A DNA stretch of 64,000 nt from contig ML681964.1 in NCBI GenBank assembly GCA_007922195.1, positions 8,077,449 through 8,141,448 on the forward strand, in the 5' to 3' direction. This DNA is from Podocnemis expansa (taxonomy: Eukaryota > Chordata > Testudines > Podocnemididae). This document shows positions 44,500 through 57,999 of this stretch, in pieces. The notes beneath the pieces are model-generated. The model was not told where the DNA came from and made no database searches. It was given only the letters and a program-made list of their open reading frames with translations. Within the stretch, counting starts at the first letter, position 1; each line of letters opens with the position of its first letter. A program made the translations under genes and the position numbers.

Positions 44500-44661
44500 T
44501 GGTACATGATAGTCCAGTCTCCTGAGGACTGGAATGCTTTAGTCTAACTAACATCGCTGAACAGAGTATAAGGGTTTGGGTGTTATCTAATGGCCTGTGA
44601 TGGACAAGAAGTTGGTCAAACTAGATGTTCTAATAGTTCTTTTTGGCCTTAACTCTGTGAA
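44500..44661 (+). mobile_element. CR1-like LINE 3' end
   Basis: GATGGACAAGAAGTTGGTCA, ACTAGATGTTCTAATAGTTC, then TTTTGGCCTTAACTCTGTGA matches the closing part of CR1-type elements (CT...GGCCTT...CTCTATGA). The left boundary is unclear. Confidence 0.55.
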
Positions 44662-45507
44662 AACAATAGCAAAATGTAGGGTGTCAGAAACATTCGAAAC
44701 AGAATGAGAAAACATTAATGACCATTTTCTTTCTTCTGTTTTGCATTGCCAACTTATTCAAATAATTAGGGCTTTAGATCTTGGTTTTTTGCACATATTG
44801 ATTTGTGTTTTGGTCTTGGCCATATATGTTAAAAAAATCTTTCAGTGCTTTAGCTGGAAGGGCTGCTTTATTTATTGGGGGTGTGTGTGTGCACATGCAT
44901 ACAAACTAGGATGGTCTTACGTGCCATCTAGTCTGTTGAGTCTCTTTTATGTAGATTAGTTGATAGATGTGGAATTTAAGATATCCTTTTGACACTTTCT
45001 TAGCTATTCTACAGAGGCTTGTATTTAACTTGCAATTTTATTTGTTTTCCAAAATAAAATTAAAATGTGTATCAAGGCATCATAACAACTTTTCAAACAA
45101 CTTCCGGGGGGGGGGTAGTTAGTAGAATGTTCATTTTAAGAACTCCAACATTGTTAAGGATTAACGGTGGATACTATCAGCAATTTAATCACTGTTGGTT
45201 CTCTGAAACACTATAACCAAAAGCAGTGCTGTCATTTTGTATAATAATTTCTTCTTGTACCAGATTTTAGTTTTCTCCATCAATACCACATTTATTAGAA
45301 AATTGTAGCTGCCATTGTACACCTGTAGAGGGATCACAAGAACAGCTTTAGGAAGCTGATTCCGAGAAATATCAGAACGGCAAATGTACTGAGTCAAATT
45401 CATCCTTGGTGTAATTCTATTGATTTCAATGGGATTACAGCAGTGATTTACTGGACGGGAATGATCAGGCTATTTTTTTTTTTAATGTAGTTGTAGAACA
45501 CCATGCA

Positions 45508-45545
45508 CATACATAGCTAACATGGCTGTCCCTTTGGAACATAGC
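45508..45545 (+). mobile_element. End fragment of the palindromic hammerhead-like unit
   Basis: ACATAGCTAACATGGCTGTC followed by CCTTTGGAACATAG is the distal end of the unit (ACTAACACGGCTGCCCCTTTGGAAC) seen intact at 27300 and 57190. Nothing else of the unit is present. Confidence 0.5.
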
Positions 45546-45744
45546 AAACATTGTAACAATTTTTAAAAAATGGTTTTGCGTTTCTCTGTAATGAGTGAGG
45601 AAGGATACTTGATTCACTGAATCCTGCATACCTGGACAATATAAAGACTGACATCTTGCAAGAATAGTTAGTGAGGATACTGGTATATCATTCTTTCCAA
45701 AGATCATGATACCTTGACGTGTTTATTATCAAATATAATTATTA

Positions 45745-45910
45745 CCTTTATGTTACTGGTTATGGCACTGTTCCAAGATGTGGGAGACTTGTATTCAATT
45801 CCACCTTCTACTTGATGTAGATCAGGGACTTCCATATCCATAGATGTGGGTCTTCCATATCCCAGGCAGATGCCTGACCCACTGTTTTTCACAATCACAC
45901 TCATTCTCAT
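45745..45910 (+). mobile_element. tRNA-derived SINE (MIR/CORE-like)
   Basis: ACTGGTTATGGCACTGTTCC (box A-like) and GACTTGTATTCAATTCC (box B-like) form a tRNA-type head. A second half with GATCAGGGACTTCC and CCCAGGCAGATGCCTGACCC follows, apparently an opposing head. It is probably a decayed SINE pair. Confidence 0.5.
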
Positions 45911-46004
45911 TGTTCCAATAACCACTGAAATGTCTTTATACAAAGTGGAATCTTTTTTCACAGAAGTGTTTGAGATTAACTACCCTAGAATACCTTTAGC
46001 TCAC

Positions 46005-46130
46005 AAAGTTAAGGGCTCTCATCTGGGAGGTAGAGATCAAGTTAAAATCTCTGCTCCTCATCTGGGAGAGAGGAAGAACTGAATCCACCTCTTCCAGATA
46101 CCAGGTGAGTGCATAACTAAGTGCTAAATG
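46005..46130 (+). mobile_element. tRNA-derived SINE fragment
   Basis: GTTAAGGGCTCTCATCTGGG with GATCAAGTTAAAATCTCTG again gives box A/box B spacing, followed by CCAGATACCAGGTGAGTGCA. It is close to and similar to the copy at 45745, so this may be one compound insertion. Confidence 0.4.
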
Positions 46131-49100
46131 TTATGGGACTATGTGGAGGGGGACTTCTCTCCTTGTGTCTGTTTGTGAATGGCACTAAAATCAGCTTGTG
46201 ACTCTAGCCTGATTTATGGGGGGGGGGGGGGAGGAGAACTGTACCAATTTGGCAAACCTGTATTGAGTTCTTTGATTTTGACAAATAAATGATTCCTCTG
46301 AGAAATTTTGTGCAGCTTTACAAGGTGATGATTGGAGTGTCTCTCCTCTTGTGGAAAGCAGAAGCTCCAAATTCCTTTGACACTCATAAATGCTGGGGAG
46401 CGCTCAGAATGTGGAATGTGTAAACTATTCTTGATGAATGGGTATTGTAAGAGAGAGTGTTCTTCACTGGTCCAGAGATAAGTTGGTACAAATTAAAGTG
46501 GCTGAGGTAGCAGAGTAATAAGAGCCACTGACCAACTCCCCAGAGTTGGGGCTTCCCTATAACCACCGCAACTCTTAGCTCTCATTGGACTTCTTACTAT
46601 CTCTGGTAATCTTGGCTGTCTCCAACACCTAATGCCTTGCCTACTTCCTCCCAATTTCCCTGTCAGCTAGCTCATTCCTAACTCTAGTAGTGTAATCAAA
46701 GGTAAACTGAGTTGATCACTTCTTGTTTGTGCAACATGACTTTTAGTTTGAGTTTACCCACTTTGGTTTTTTTTTAAAGCTTTACATCACTGTCTAACTT
46801 CCTTTGCTTCACTGTCCCCTTCTTCCTGCCTATGATTCACCAACTCCCTCCTGTGGTCAGCAGGTTCCCTTACGAACTCCACCAAATATGTTCAAAGATT
46901 CCTTAATAAGAGGGTAATTCTTCCCACAATAGGACAGGCTTTTCATCAGACCCTGCTCAGAAAAAGGCGTAGTTGGAATCCATCTAGCTTTTAGATGGAA
47001 CCCTTCGAAATAAGATGAGGGCAGCATTATCTTCCCTTGAAGATCCTGATGCCTTTCTTAGAGTGCTTACTTAGTTCTAGTACAAGTGATATTATCAAGT
47101 AAAATTAAACTCAGAAATAAAAGTAATTCTTTGCTAGTTTAGAAAGAAAATAACTGTGCAAACCTTTAAAATCAATAGCTCAGCTACTGTATAATAGTTA
47201 GTCCCATTCAGTCTCTAGCCATAATGGACTTCTATTCAATATATTCTTTCAGAATGTAAGCTTTTTCCAAACCTCTGACACCTTTGCACTTTGTGGAGGC
47301 ATACATCTAGTGAAGAAATTAAAAGAACATATAAAAATTCAGATAGTGCTTTACTATTGAGTGATATGCCATCATTTACAATGCTTTGCACTGTTAATAA
47401 TGCCAGTAGTCTTTTCATCTACTAGATTAGGTTTAAAGAAGGACAGTTCTTTGTTTTAAAATAATCTGTAGGCTAAACAGTTATTACGGTGTCAAATCAA
47501 GTCTGCAGGTGAATTCTGTTACAGTGACACAATGGAGCAAATCAATGTAAAGATCACTGGCATTTTATTTTGAAGGTCAAAAGCATCAGAATGGTGAAAA
47601 CACATGAAGGAGCCGAATAAGAGGCTGCTACTGAACGTGTTCTGTATCATAGATCTTGATTGTACTTTGACTTAAAACCACCTTCTGTAGCTGGGTCTTT
47701 CATCTGTGATAAAGTTCATGTCTATAGTAGTTTTCATTGAGGAAAGTATTTGGGTAGTGACACTATTTTTTTTTCATTGTTGAGACTGAACTGTGAATCA
47801 GACTTCTCTGCTGTTAGCATAAGCATTTGATACACAGCAATACTATCATGGTTATTTTCTTACATGCCTGGTCATGAGCTTTTTGAGAGGTTTGGTGGAA
47901 TTAATTTTATTAGCTAACATTTCAAATTTTGTCAAAATCTCTTCTGTTGAAGGTTAAATTGATTTTATTATCTTGTGCTGAGTTCTGTAAAGAGAAAACA
48001 ACCTTTACCTTTTCCCCCCCAACAATTTCCAGACATTCCTTGGAGGCTGGAATTTAAACTCCTATGTGCTGATAAATTATAGATTGTGTCATTTTACTCC
48101 ACCTATTTGTAACAACTATGGAGAATATAGCAATGCTAATATGATCATTTCTCACAGGGCACACCATTCCCTTTTTCTATTTAGACAGATTTAAGGCATC
48201 TGCCTGTGGAAGTGTGATAAAATACACAATGGGAACAGATAAATTCAGTAAAAAAAATCACTAACCTAAATACTAACCTTATATTTAAACACATGAGGTT
48301 CCATTTTTCTTTAGAAACATGATTCAGATATTTGGAAGTCAAGGATGGGTTAAGGGAAAAATCTCTTTTGACATGCTATATACAGTATGTTAACTGTTCT
48401 TATGGCTGTAAACTTATGGGGGGGAGAGGAACCCCTGTCTCATACGATCATCTCCTCAAAGAGAAATAATAAAAGTGTCTCGAGAGAACTCTCAAACATC
48501 ACATGATAGTGCTGTATTAATGATAACTTAAGTGATAATAGAATTATTGAATGTTAGAACATTCTGGAAGCAATGAAAGAAAGCAGCCCAACACAAGAAT
48601 TTGAGAAAGAGCACCTGAAAGCTCATAATATGTGAAGAGCACCCATGTCATTAATGTATCCCTCATTCTGCATCATAGCATACCCTCATTCTCCTCTTCT
48701 CACCCACCTTCCTCTTTTCATTCAAGCAAAATAAACAACTCAGGTTCAACTTCATTGCAAGAAGCCAGTACTGCATTTTATGTTGTGTGCTCTTTTTCCC
48801 TACTTTTGCTCTGCAATAACTTTCAGTTCATAGTTGAATTTAGTGAAAAACTATCTTGAAATAACCAAAAGAACTTTTATGTCTATGAACACTGACAGTT
48901 CATCTAGCAGTTTTGTTGACTTTTTGGCCAAATTGCCTTTCCTTGGAGCTCAGCAGTGTCAATATAGGTTAATTACAGTCTGAACAGTGCAATCTGACTA
49001 CTACACCTGATTCTTATTAACATAATTAAAAGGCCTTTCTGACATCAATATGGGGCTAATTTTTTAAATCATCAATAGTTCCCATGATTTTAATAACTGA

Positions 49101-52100
49101 ATATTTGTAGATTACTTTGGTCACAGATATATAATTTACTAAAAATGGATATATATATTAGAGATACCAATTAACTGAAAATTCTAGAAGAGAATCAAAT
49201 TGCCACTGATCTTCATGATGTTATTGGGCAAAATCCTGACCCAGAATGGAGTGGTTTAAATTAATCATTGTTTGAAATCATTCTCTAAGTCATATTTTTG
49301 AAAAAAAATAATTTTATATTAAGGTCACGCTTTGTAAGACTTAATTGCGCTATTGTATTTTTACAGCACAGCAGTTTATAAAATGCTACAGCTTACAGTG
49401 CCTACTTTAATGTTACAAAGCTGCAACAGGAAAAGATGCAAAATATAAAAATTAAGACCATGATCCTGCAAACACATACGTAGATACCTGATTTTACCTA
49501 CATACATAGTGCCATTGACTTTGTTGAGGCTATCTGTGTGCTTGAAGTTAAATATGGGTTTGCAGTAATGGGGACTAAAATTTTATTTTTTATTTAAAAC
49601 ATTTCTTTGTATATATGTTTACCATTACCAAAAAAACAAGAAGTTAAAGACTTTCGGTTGGACTTAAAAAGCTTTCAGTAACTTTGTTATACACCAAGGA
49701 CAACATTCTCAAAGATAGAAGCCTAAAGATAGGTTCCTAAGCCCTTATGTAAACTTACAATGGTAGGATTTTTGAAAGCACTTAAATAATTTAGGCCAAA
49801 AAGGTTTATTGACACCAAATCTGGAAGATGAGTATAGCCTAGTCAAAGCTTTTCAACATTCTTGAATTGTAGGAGTTTGATATACCATACGGAGATTTAA
49901 CATATAGCCCACATCAATTTTGTGTTTGTGGCGTTCTCATAGTAATGAAGTTAATGAGGAACTGGACTTGTCTTTTTCAGCAGAGAACAACACTTTTTAG
50001 CGGACACTTTTTAGTGGAATAGTCCTTCATGTAAAATCAGAAATCCTGATAATACTTAAGAAACAAATACAAAACAGAGATTTGATAATTTACTACATAT
50101 TTCTACCAGAATTGACACTAGAAATCTTCATCAATATTCTTACTGTGCATGTGTAACAAGATATACAGGGTTCTTCTTTCACTGTGGAAGTGCTGTCTTG
50201 AAAGCTTAGAAATATCCTTTCCTCCTCTACATATTATATATTCCAAATTTGTATTGCTGCTTTTTTTTAAATTGTATATCTTCTTGTTATGAGTGGAACA
50301 TATGACTGTAGTCTACTAACAAGCTACCAAAAGAAATGAAAATACCCTTTTTTTCTGAATAGTTTAACTGCGAGCGAAATGGACAATTAAACTTGCAGTA
50401 AAGAAAAATATATTCAGAGATTTGAAAAGTCTCAAGTTAGGGCAGTTTCACAGCTGTGAAGAAGGAATTGCATGTAAACAGTTGAGAAATAAAGGGTAAA
50501 GTTTTCAAATGACTGTTTCTTTTGATAATGGATCTTAGGCACCATGGATCAGATTTTAGAAAGTATTTAGGCACCCGTAAGCTGCAGATAGGTGCTTTTG
50601 AAAATCCCAGTAGACACACGTGAAAGTTAGGCACCTAATTCTCATTGAAAGCCAATGTGAGTGAGGTGTCTAACTTTTGTAGGTTCTTTTGAAAACAATC
50701 TAACTGCATTTTCAGGTGCCTATATACCTTTTGAAAATTTGCTACTTAATTTCAAATCACCTAGGTGCTTTTGAAACTTTTATTCTGACTCTTCCATGTT
50801 TTGTCATAGACTTTGATGAGTCAGTCTTTCACCCATACAGTAAATAGTGTGAAGCAGTTGCTTGGATTCATGAGGAAATATTTGAAAGAACTGACTAAAC
50901 AATCTAGACTTTTTCTTCTGATGCTCCCAGTACTCCAGTCTCCAAAACTGCTTGACCTCACTTCCTCTTCTTGATTGGTCCATGTGTATCCTGAGTAGAT
51001 AGCACCTAGTACGTACAAGAACTTCACAAACCAAGTGGAGAACAAACTCCAACTTCTCTTTCCCGATACGATGCTGTGGTATGCTATGCTGTTTGGGAAA
51101 AGAGCAATGAAAGCCATTTTAAAAGGTGTGCACTGACTTTCATGAATGCTGTTTGGCTGGAAGTCAATGTAATGTGTGAAAAAATAGGGTTAATAATTTG
51201 TGGTGCCGGAGTCTTGAAATAGTCCTTCAAAATCAGGACCCTTTTAAAGAATAATGTCCTCTTCTCCTAAGTTTGGGCTGAGACATTGAAGGGCAATTTT
51301 ATTTTATTTTAACAGTGAGATTCTCTGGTAAATTTCATCAATGGCAAGTTTCCACAGATGTGTATGGAAGTTAATGTGAAAATAATTTTGAAAGAAGGGT
51401 TAACGACCATGTTTTCAGTTAGATTATTTGAAAATCTCGGATATGGAAAGACAAAATATGAAAGAGGGCTTTAAATCAAACAAAGAGGCATTGAAGTCTC
51501 TATCTGGAAAGTGGAAGCAGGTAATAAGTTCTATAGATCTTTGCAACCTTATTTTGTTAGCTGCATGGAGTTTATCATGCACTCACATTGTATATAATAT
51601 GGATATTCTTAAACAGCTGTTATGAATAGGAATTACTGCAAAAGTTCTGTTTTTAATTTTGGTCTAAAGAAAGAAGTGTAAAGTTTCAGGAAGTTACAAT
51701 CTGAGGGGTATATGCTGCAATTGGAGCTCAGTAGCTTTCCAGTTAAGGAATTTATTACAAGTGCCACATATAACTCTTAAAGTGCATAACTTCCCACAAC
51801 ATTAAACCAGGACCCTACAGTTAAATGTCTATTTCTCTTACAAGTTTTAAACATGGGGATTCAGTATCTCAGATATTCAGATTCATGCTTATTTTAAAGT
51901 TGGTCTTCTATGCACTTTTATGATATCTAGAAGAAGAGTTTATCTTTGCATAAATGTGTGTATTCTACCAAGTAGTTTGAGTAATGAAACTATTTATTTA
52001 AAACTCTTTTCATTATACTCCAAACCAAAGCCAGTTAACTTAATTGAAAATGGTAGTCGTCAGTATGTAGTTATTTTGAAAGATATAGTATTAAAACTTA

Positions 52101-52910
52101 ATGATTAAAGTATGCAGCTGAACTACTGTACAGTGTGTTTAATAACTTTCAAGATCTTGTGGTGTTAATGACATTAACATTGTTACAACTTAATGAGCTT
52201 TTAATCAAAAGAATTAAGAAATTGAGACATAAAACTAAAAATCTAGCAGTTAGACGCAAGATGAGTTTACTAAAGATTATGTTGTCCTTAGCCTATTTTT
52301 TTACCTATGTATAAATGCAGCATAGTTATGCTATTACAACCTTATTCTTCTTGTTCAGAACAGTGAGTGATGTTACATACCAGCTGTACTGCAAATACCT
52401 ATTTTCAATAGAATGAGTAAGGGTGTCATAGTAACCCAAATTTGCTTTTCCTTCTGTTTTCTTGCTTTTGTGGCTTTATCCCGACCCTTAGTGTTACTTT
52501 AACAGAGTTACTTTGTATATAATTGAATTATAGTGTTAGTGATGAAAAGTGTAGAGTATGAAAGCCATAAGAGGATTTTTGGACAGATGGATGAGCATGG
52601 AAACCTACTGAGTTGCATTCTTTTAATACCATCTGGTTTATCAAATACTAGCAGGGTAAAGTGAACATATGGTGCTTAGCTGGCCCTGTGTCTTGCCAGG
52701 AAACACATTACAGACATGCAAGGGACCATGGTCTGGAAGTATATGACTCCAGGTTTTCAGGGCAGTGAAGAATGCAGGTGCTATTAATATAGAAATAGAC
52801 GGGAGGTGAAGGGGAGAGAAGTTACTTCTGATTTTAGGTCAGTATGCTGTATGTCAAACTCAGTATGGCTACATGGCAAAAGAAGATGGAGGTGGGGAGA
52901 ACAAACCATC
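46131..52910. other. 6.8 kb of AT-rich, mostly unique sequence
   Basis: A poly-G run at 46218-46231 and scattered short debris (for example CTTTTGAAAATTTGC-type text about 50520-50780). I see no exon, promoter or dated transposon. Confidence 0.35.
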
Positions 52911-52916
52911 CATTTC

Positions 52917-53180
52917 AGCAAGTCTCACAACCCGGGTCTACAGACTTGGGCTTTTACTATGGTTCTAAAAGTTGCTGCATAGGCATTCAGGCTTGAGTTC
53001 TGAATTTGAAGAAGTAGATGAGTTTGAGCCTAAGCCCCCAATTCTTCATGGCTATTTTTATCCCCATAGCCTAGTCCCTGTGAGCCAGAGTCCGTAGACT
53101 TGAGCTGTGAGACTCAACACTCACGTTTGTTGGGTTTTTTTTTTCTTCAGTTTTTTGGCTGTGTAGACATATGCTTCAAG
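52917..53180. mobile_element. Decayed nonautonomous DNA element
   Basis: The interior reads CCGGGTCTACAGACTTGGGC on the left and GAGTCCGTAGACTTGAGC on the right, with GGCTGTGTAGACATATGC near the right end. This pattern is known to me from a common turtle MITE with GTGTAGACATACC-type ends. The left end is not preserved and no duplication was found. Confidence 0.4.
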
Positions 53181-53649
53181 GCTGATGGATAAAGAATATA
53201 TTTTAATCTATATTCTTTCATGATTTCTTATTGTGATTATGTTGGGTCCAGTAATACTTTCAGTGAAGTTGATGCCCTTCCCACATCTATGGAGTTTTTT
53301 GGGGTGGGGAGGTGGTCAGAGACAGCAGGGAAAAGAAAACCCTTGGTGTCTTGCAGGATTGTACTCATGCCCCTTCCTCCTCAGGAGCATGTAGGGAAAG
53401 CCACTATGGCTGATTGATTGGACAGAAAAGATGTAGCATAAATTCACTGGCTCCTACATGCCAAAGAAGAGATGCCTATCTTTCCCCTGCCTGAGAACAC
53501 CACCTATCCTGGGAAGCCCATGTGTTAATCTGGCCCTGCCTGCACTAGTTGTTGTTGTCAGATAATGCACAGATTTGTTAGCCATGTGGAGGCCTAGATA
53601 ACCACATTCCTATCATCTTGTCTGTCTTCCTGCTGTGTCTAGCACATTT

Positions 53650-54330
53650 CCATTCATTTCAAAGGAGGCAGAATCTCCTAGACTGTAAAGTCAGAAACGA
53701 CTGTCATGGTCACGCAGTTTGACTTCCTGCACAATGCAAGCCACAAAACCTCATCCACACACTCCTGTAATAAATCCCTATCTTAAAACTGAGTTATTGA
53801 AGTCCACAAATAATAATTTAAAGATTTTGAAATACAGAGAATCTACCAGTAAGTGACCCATGACCCATACTGCAGAGGAAGGTAAAACTCCCCAAGTCCT
53901 CTGCCAATCTGCTGTGGAGGAAAATTCCTTCCTGACCCCAAATATTGCAATCAGCTAAATCCAGGGCCCATGGGCAAGACTCTCTAGCTAGACATCTGGA
54001 AAGAATTCTCCACAGGAATTCAGAACCCACACCATCTAACATCCCATCACAGACAATTGGGCATACTTACCACTAGTAAACAAAGATCAGTCAATTACCA
54101 AAGTATGCTGTCCCATTATACTACCCGCCCCATAAACTTATCAAGCTAGACTTGAAACCAGCTATGCTTCTTATCTATGCTGCGCCCCTTGGAAGACTGT
54201 TCCAGAAGTTCACTCCTCTGATGATTAGAAACTTTCATCTAATCCAAGTCTAAGCTTCCTTATGGCCAGTTTATATTCTTTTTTCAGTCTGCTCTGTAAT
54301 CTTCATCTTTTGCCACTTGAGGCTCAATTA
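53650..54330 (-). mobile_element. CR1 LINE 3' region, another subfamily
   Basis: Contains GGAAAATTCCTTCCTGACCC, TTGGAAGACTGTTCCAGAAG, TTCACTCCTCTGATGATTAG and CTTATGGCCAGTTTATATTC, all inverse of a typical turtle CR1 3' region. The body differs from the CR1 at 24951, so it is a separate subfamily. No open frame. The right edge near 54330 is the 5' truncation point. Confidence 0.75.
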
Positions 54331-54339
54331 TCATACTCA

Positions 54340-57120
54340 CTTCTTTGTTAAGGATCAGAGATGGAAAATTTCTCTTGTTTATAGTATGTCTCAAACTTTG
54401 TTTGGGCCTCTTAGCAGAAAGAGAGATTAATGCAAGTGTGTCTATTAGTTTTTCAATCTATAATGCCACTTCCAAATATTAATTGCGTTAGGAAAAATGA
54501 GCGTTAAAATGTTAAATCCAAATGTAACGCTTCTGTGTGGAAAAAATAAATTTGCTTTGAAGATTGTATTCAGTAGATTAAATGGTTTTATTTTTGTCAA
54601 GCTTTCTTTTTACTTCCTCTTTAACATCAAGATAAAATATCTATTTCTGTTGAAAGTGCTAATCATAATGAAATGGCACAATATAAATAGCTGACTTTCA
54701 TCATAATGCACTGTTTTTAGGAATGTTCATAATTTAAACAATTATGTTCCTTGACTTCTTGCCAATTAAGTTTAGTCAGCTAGGGACTGTGAATTTTAAT
54801 AAGAAAGCTGAATGGTCTTTTGTAGATATGATCTGTTGGCAGGGACACAATCAAATGAGAAAAGGTTTAATCTCATTTTCTCTATTTCTTTAAAGGATTG
54901 TAAAAGAGATAAGAATAAGCATTTAAGTGGTGGAAGAGACAAGTACTGCACAGAAAATGTGTTGAAGTTCTTTGTAGGATGAATATATAAGGAAGAAAAA
55001 TCTTTGCCTACTAACCCTTGAAGTCCGTGTGACCTTTCAACAGAAGTAGATGTTTTATCTGGCTGTTTCAAAGATATAAGATGTGTTAAACACACCCAAG
55101 AGAAAATTAAAATTAGCAAAGAGCTATTATACCCTGATTAGTTCATTAGTTCTAATGAACCTGTTTGAGGAGATTCTGGAACCCAAATTATTCTTTTTAA
55201 AAAATGCACCTAAAGTTTTTTCTTATGGTAAACAGTGAAGCCTGCATCAACTTTGAATGGACAAACTAGAAGCCCCTTGTGGATTAGAATTATATTAGCT
55301 AAATGCCTAACAGCTGTCTCACAAGCATGAGACTAGATGAAGCAACCAAGCTGTAAATCTGTGCAAACTGCATGAAAGGCTACATAATGCAAACTGATTA
55401 CTTTAGGACTTGCATTAATGTGTCTGTGAATAAAAATAACCCACCAACAAATCCTCTCCTAATTTTAACAACTACTGATGAGAAAATCTTAACAGATGGA
55501 TCATTATGAGGTATGAGTCTACAGTGAATTAACATTATGATCAAAGGAAGAACTCAGAATTACTAATCCTCATGAAGTAAGAGTTCTAATCTCTGTGGAG
55601 AAAGCCAAACATTCAAGGATTTATCATGATTTCATAGGAGCACTATGTGGAATACAAATACCCATTGGGGCAGGTTGTTGGGCTTTTTTTGTTCATTTGT
55701 TTTTGGTTTCTTTTAATGAAGAAATATAAACACTACAGGATTTACATTTTAATTAGAGGGAAGGTTCATGATGTTGTTACTACGTCATTGAACACAATGT
55801 AAGCTATCAAAATGTGTCTCTTTAACCCCTGACATCTATTAGGAAGGATTAATTTTCAGCTATTTTGATGTTAAATGACTTCAAATTAAGGATATAAGAG
55901 TAGTGATTTAATTCGTTGAGTCACAGACCCTCACAACCTAATTGCAGTCCAGTTCCGTAAATATTTCTGATTCTTGCCCCTATAAAAATTGTTTAGTTAG
56001 CAGAACCACACTATAGAGAAGTAAGTTTAATTTAGTCAGCACTTTGTTTATAATAAATTGGTAGGAAATGAGATTTATGTGATAATAGCAATGAGATGAT
56101 AAAAACCCAATAAAACGACCAAGCTCTATTCCCTTCTGTCATCCAAATTTAATTTTCATTTGGGTTATTGCACTGCCCTAATGCTGATGATTACTCTTGT
56201 TACTTTTTACTTCAACCTACCATCAGATGGCTATGTTTCTCATTTGTGTTATCAAGCTTCTGTGTGTTATCATAATAAGAACCAATGGCCTGATGATGCG
56301 AAGTGTTGAGTGCCCTCAACTCTGTTGATTTGCTTCGGAATTAAGGAGGCTTAATAACTCATAATTTTGCTTTCCCTAAGAAAGCAGACACGTAGCACGT
56401 AGCCAGCATCATCTAACTGGAGTGCCATATTCACCACTGGAGTAAGTCCATTGACTTCAATAGGCTTACACGAGGAATAAATTTGACCTTGTGTTTACTT
56501 TGGAGGACACAACAGTTTGGTGTCCCTTTGCTGCTCAGCTGCTAATGAAATTTCATGGTGATAAATTCAAGAAAAGACAACAAAAATTGCCAGATGTGAC
56601 CAAAAAATGTGCAATTTAAATGAAGTTTGATAAAAATAGTTGTGCTTGATGGCTGTGCAGAGCTTTACAATAAGCACTGTTTACTGATTATAAGCCATTA
56701 AAATCATAATATTGAAAGCACTGTTGAATTTTTTGGACCTCACATATTATCATGGTAATGGACTGTTCATAAATATTACATCATAAAGAACAGGTAAGAA
56801 AAGGGATTATTGCTCCTGTAAAATTACCCTACTAGTCACATTATTAAAGTAATACCTCAACCATTTTAATTTCAAATAATGGCACCTAAATCTTTCTCTT
56901 ATGGTTTAATATCTTTTGCATTTCATTAAAAAACCAAAACTGACTTAAAAATTCCTTGTTTTTCATGCACAAACAAAACATTTAAAACTGAACAAAACAC
57001 TAAGCTTTTATTTTAAAAAAGCCACTCTAATTAAAGGAAAAATGTTGCTAATGGTCCAATAATGAATATTGTAAAGTTTAGCCACAACCATATTTTATGA
57101 CTGCTTTCAATTCATGGAAA
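54340..57120. other. AT-rich, repeat-poor sequence
   Basis: Free of recognisable transposons except short debris at about 56440-56480 (CCATTGACTTCAATAGGC). It is rich in TAAT and ATTTAAAT-type words. It could hold conserved non-coding elements, but that cannot be seen from one sequence. Confidence 0.3.
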
Positions 57121-57125
57121 ACATA

Positions 57126-57224
57126 GCTCATGCAATAAATAAATTTTAGTCTTTAAGTGCCACAGGACTCCTTGTTTGTTTTTGTGAACTAGACTAACAC
57201 AGCTGCCCCTTTGGAACTTGGCAA
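57126..57224 (+). mobile_element. Single arm of the palindromic hammerhead-like unit
   Basis: GCTCATGCAATAAATAAATT, TTAGTCTTTAAGTGCCACAG, GACTCCTTG and GACTAACACAGCTGCCCC, ending TTTGGAACTTGG. This is the distal ~100 bases of one arm, cut just inside the hammerhead-like core. A further scrap, GGAGTCTTGTTGCATTTTTA, lies at about 57624. Confidence 0.65.
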
Positions 57225-57999
57225 CGTGCAAGTTTCATAATGGAAATGCTAACAAAATTTTAATAACCATATCTTTGTGATGTTTCCTGCCCTGTACTAA
57301 AATAGTGATTTCTATTTATGAATCATGAGTCATGATTTCTCAAATATCATAACATTTTTTAAGGAGACTAGAGTATCAATATCAAACTCACAACAGAAGC
57401 AAATCATGCATGATGTTCCATTTCAGTTCAATGACAAGATGTCCACACTGTTGATTTTCTTTCCACATTGAGCACATAAGCATAGTTTATGCAGTGAAAA
57501 CGGAAAGCATAATGCTGATAAGCCTGCTAGCTTTGGCGACATGTACTTAAGGTCCAGCTAACCCATTTGTGTTAAGTGACTCCATCTTAAGTTTTGGGTA
57601 CAATATATTTGCAAATCTAAAAAGGAGTCTTGTTGCATTTTTAACGACTATTCTGGTAAAGTGGTAGTTCATTAGCTGTACAGAGTTTGTTTCCTGTTTA
57701 ATTTCCTTTAAGGTCATGTCTTGAGATGCATATTTGTGCACCCTGGGTTATGATCTATATGATTTTCCACTTGAACACTGTGATTGTATGATTTGTTGCC
57801 AGTTACACCATGCAAGGTTCCTTTATGGATGCTCATAACCTATTCTACATGATTACTATGATAATATGTTTCCTGCAGCCTTATGCATGTGTAAAGATTG
57901 TAGCATGGCTCGGGGGGTGCAGTGGCAGGGAGAGACAGACAGAATTCTTGCCCAACACCATGTAAACAACCAAAGCTGAAGCAAGCAAGTACCTGGAGG

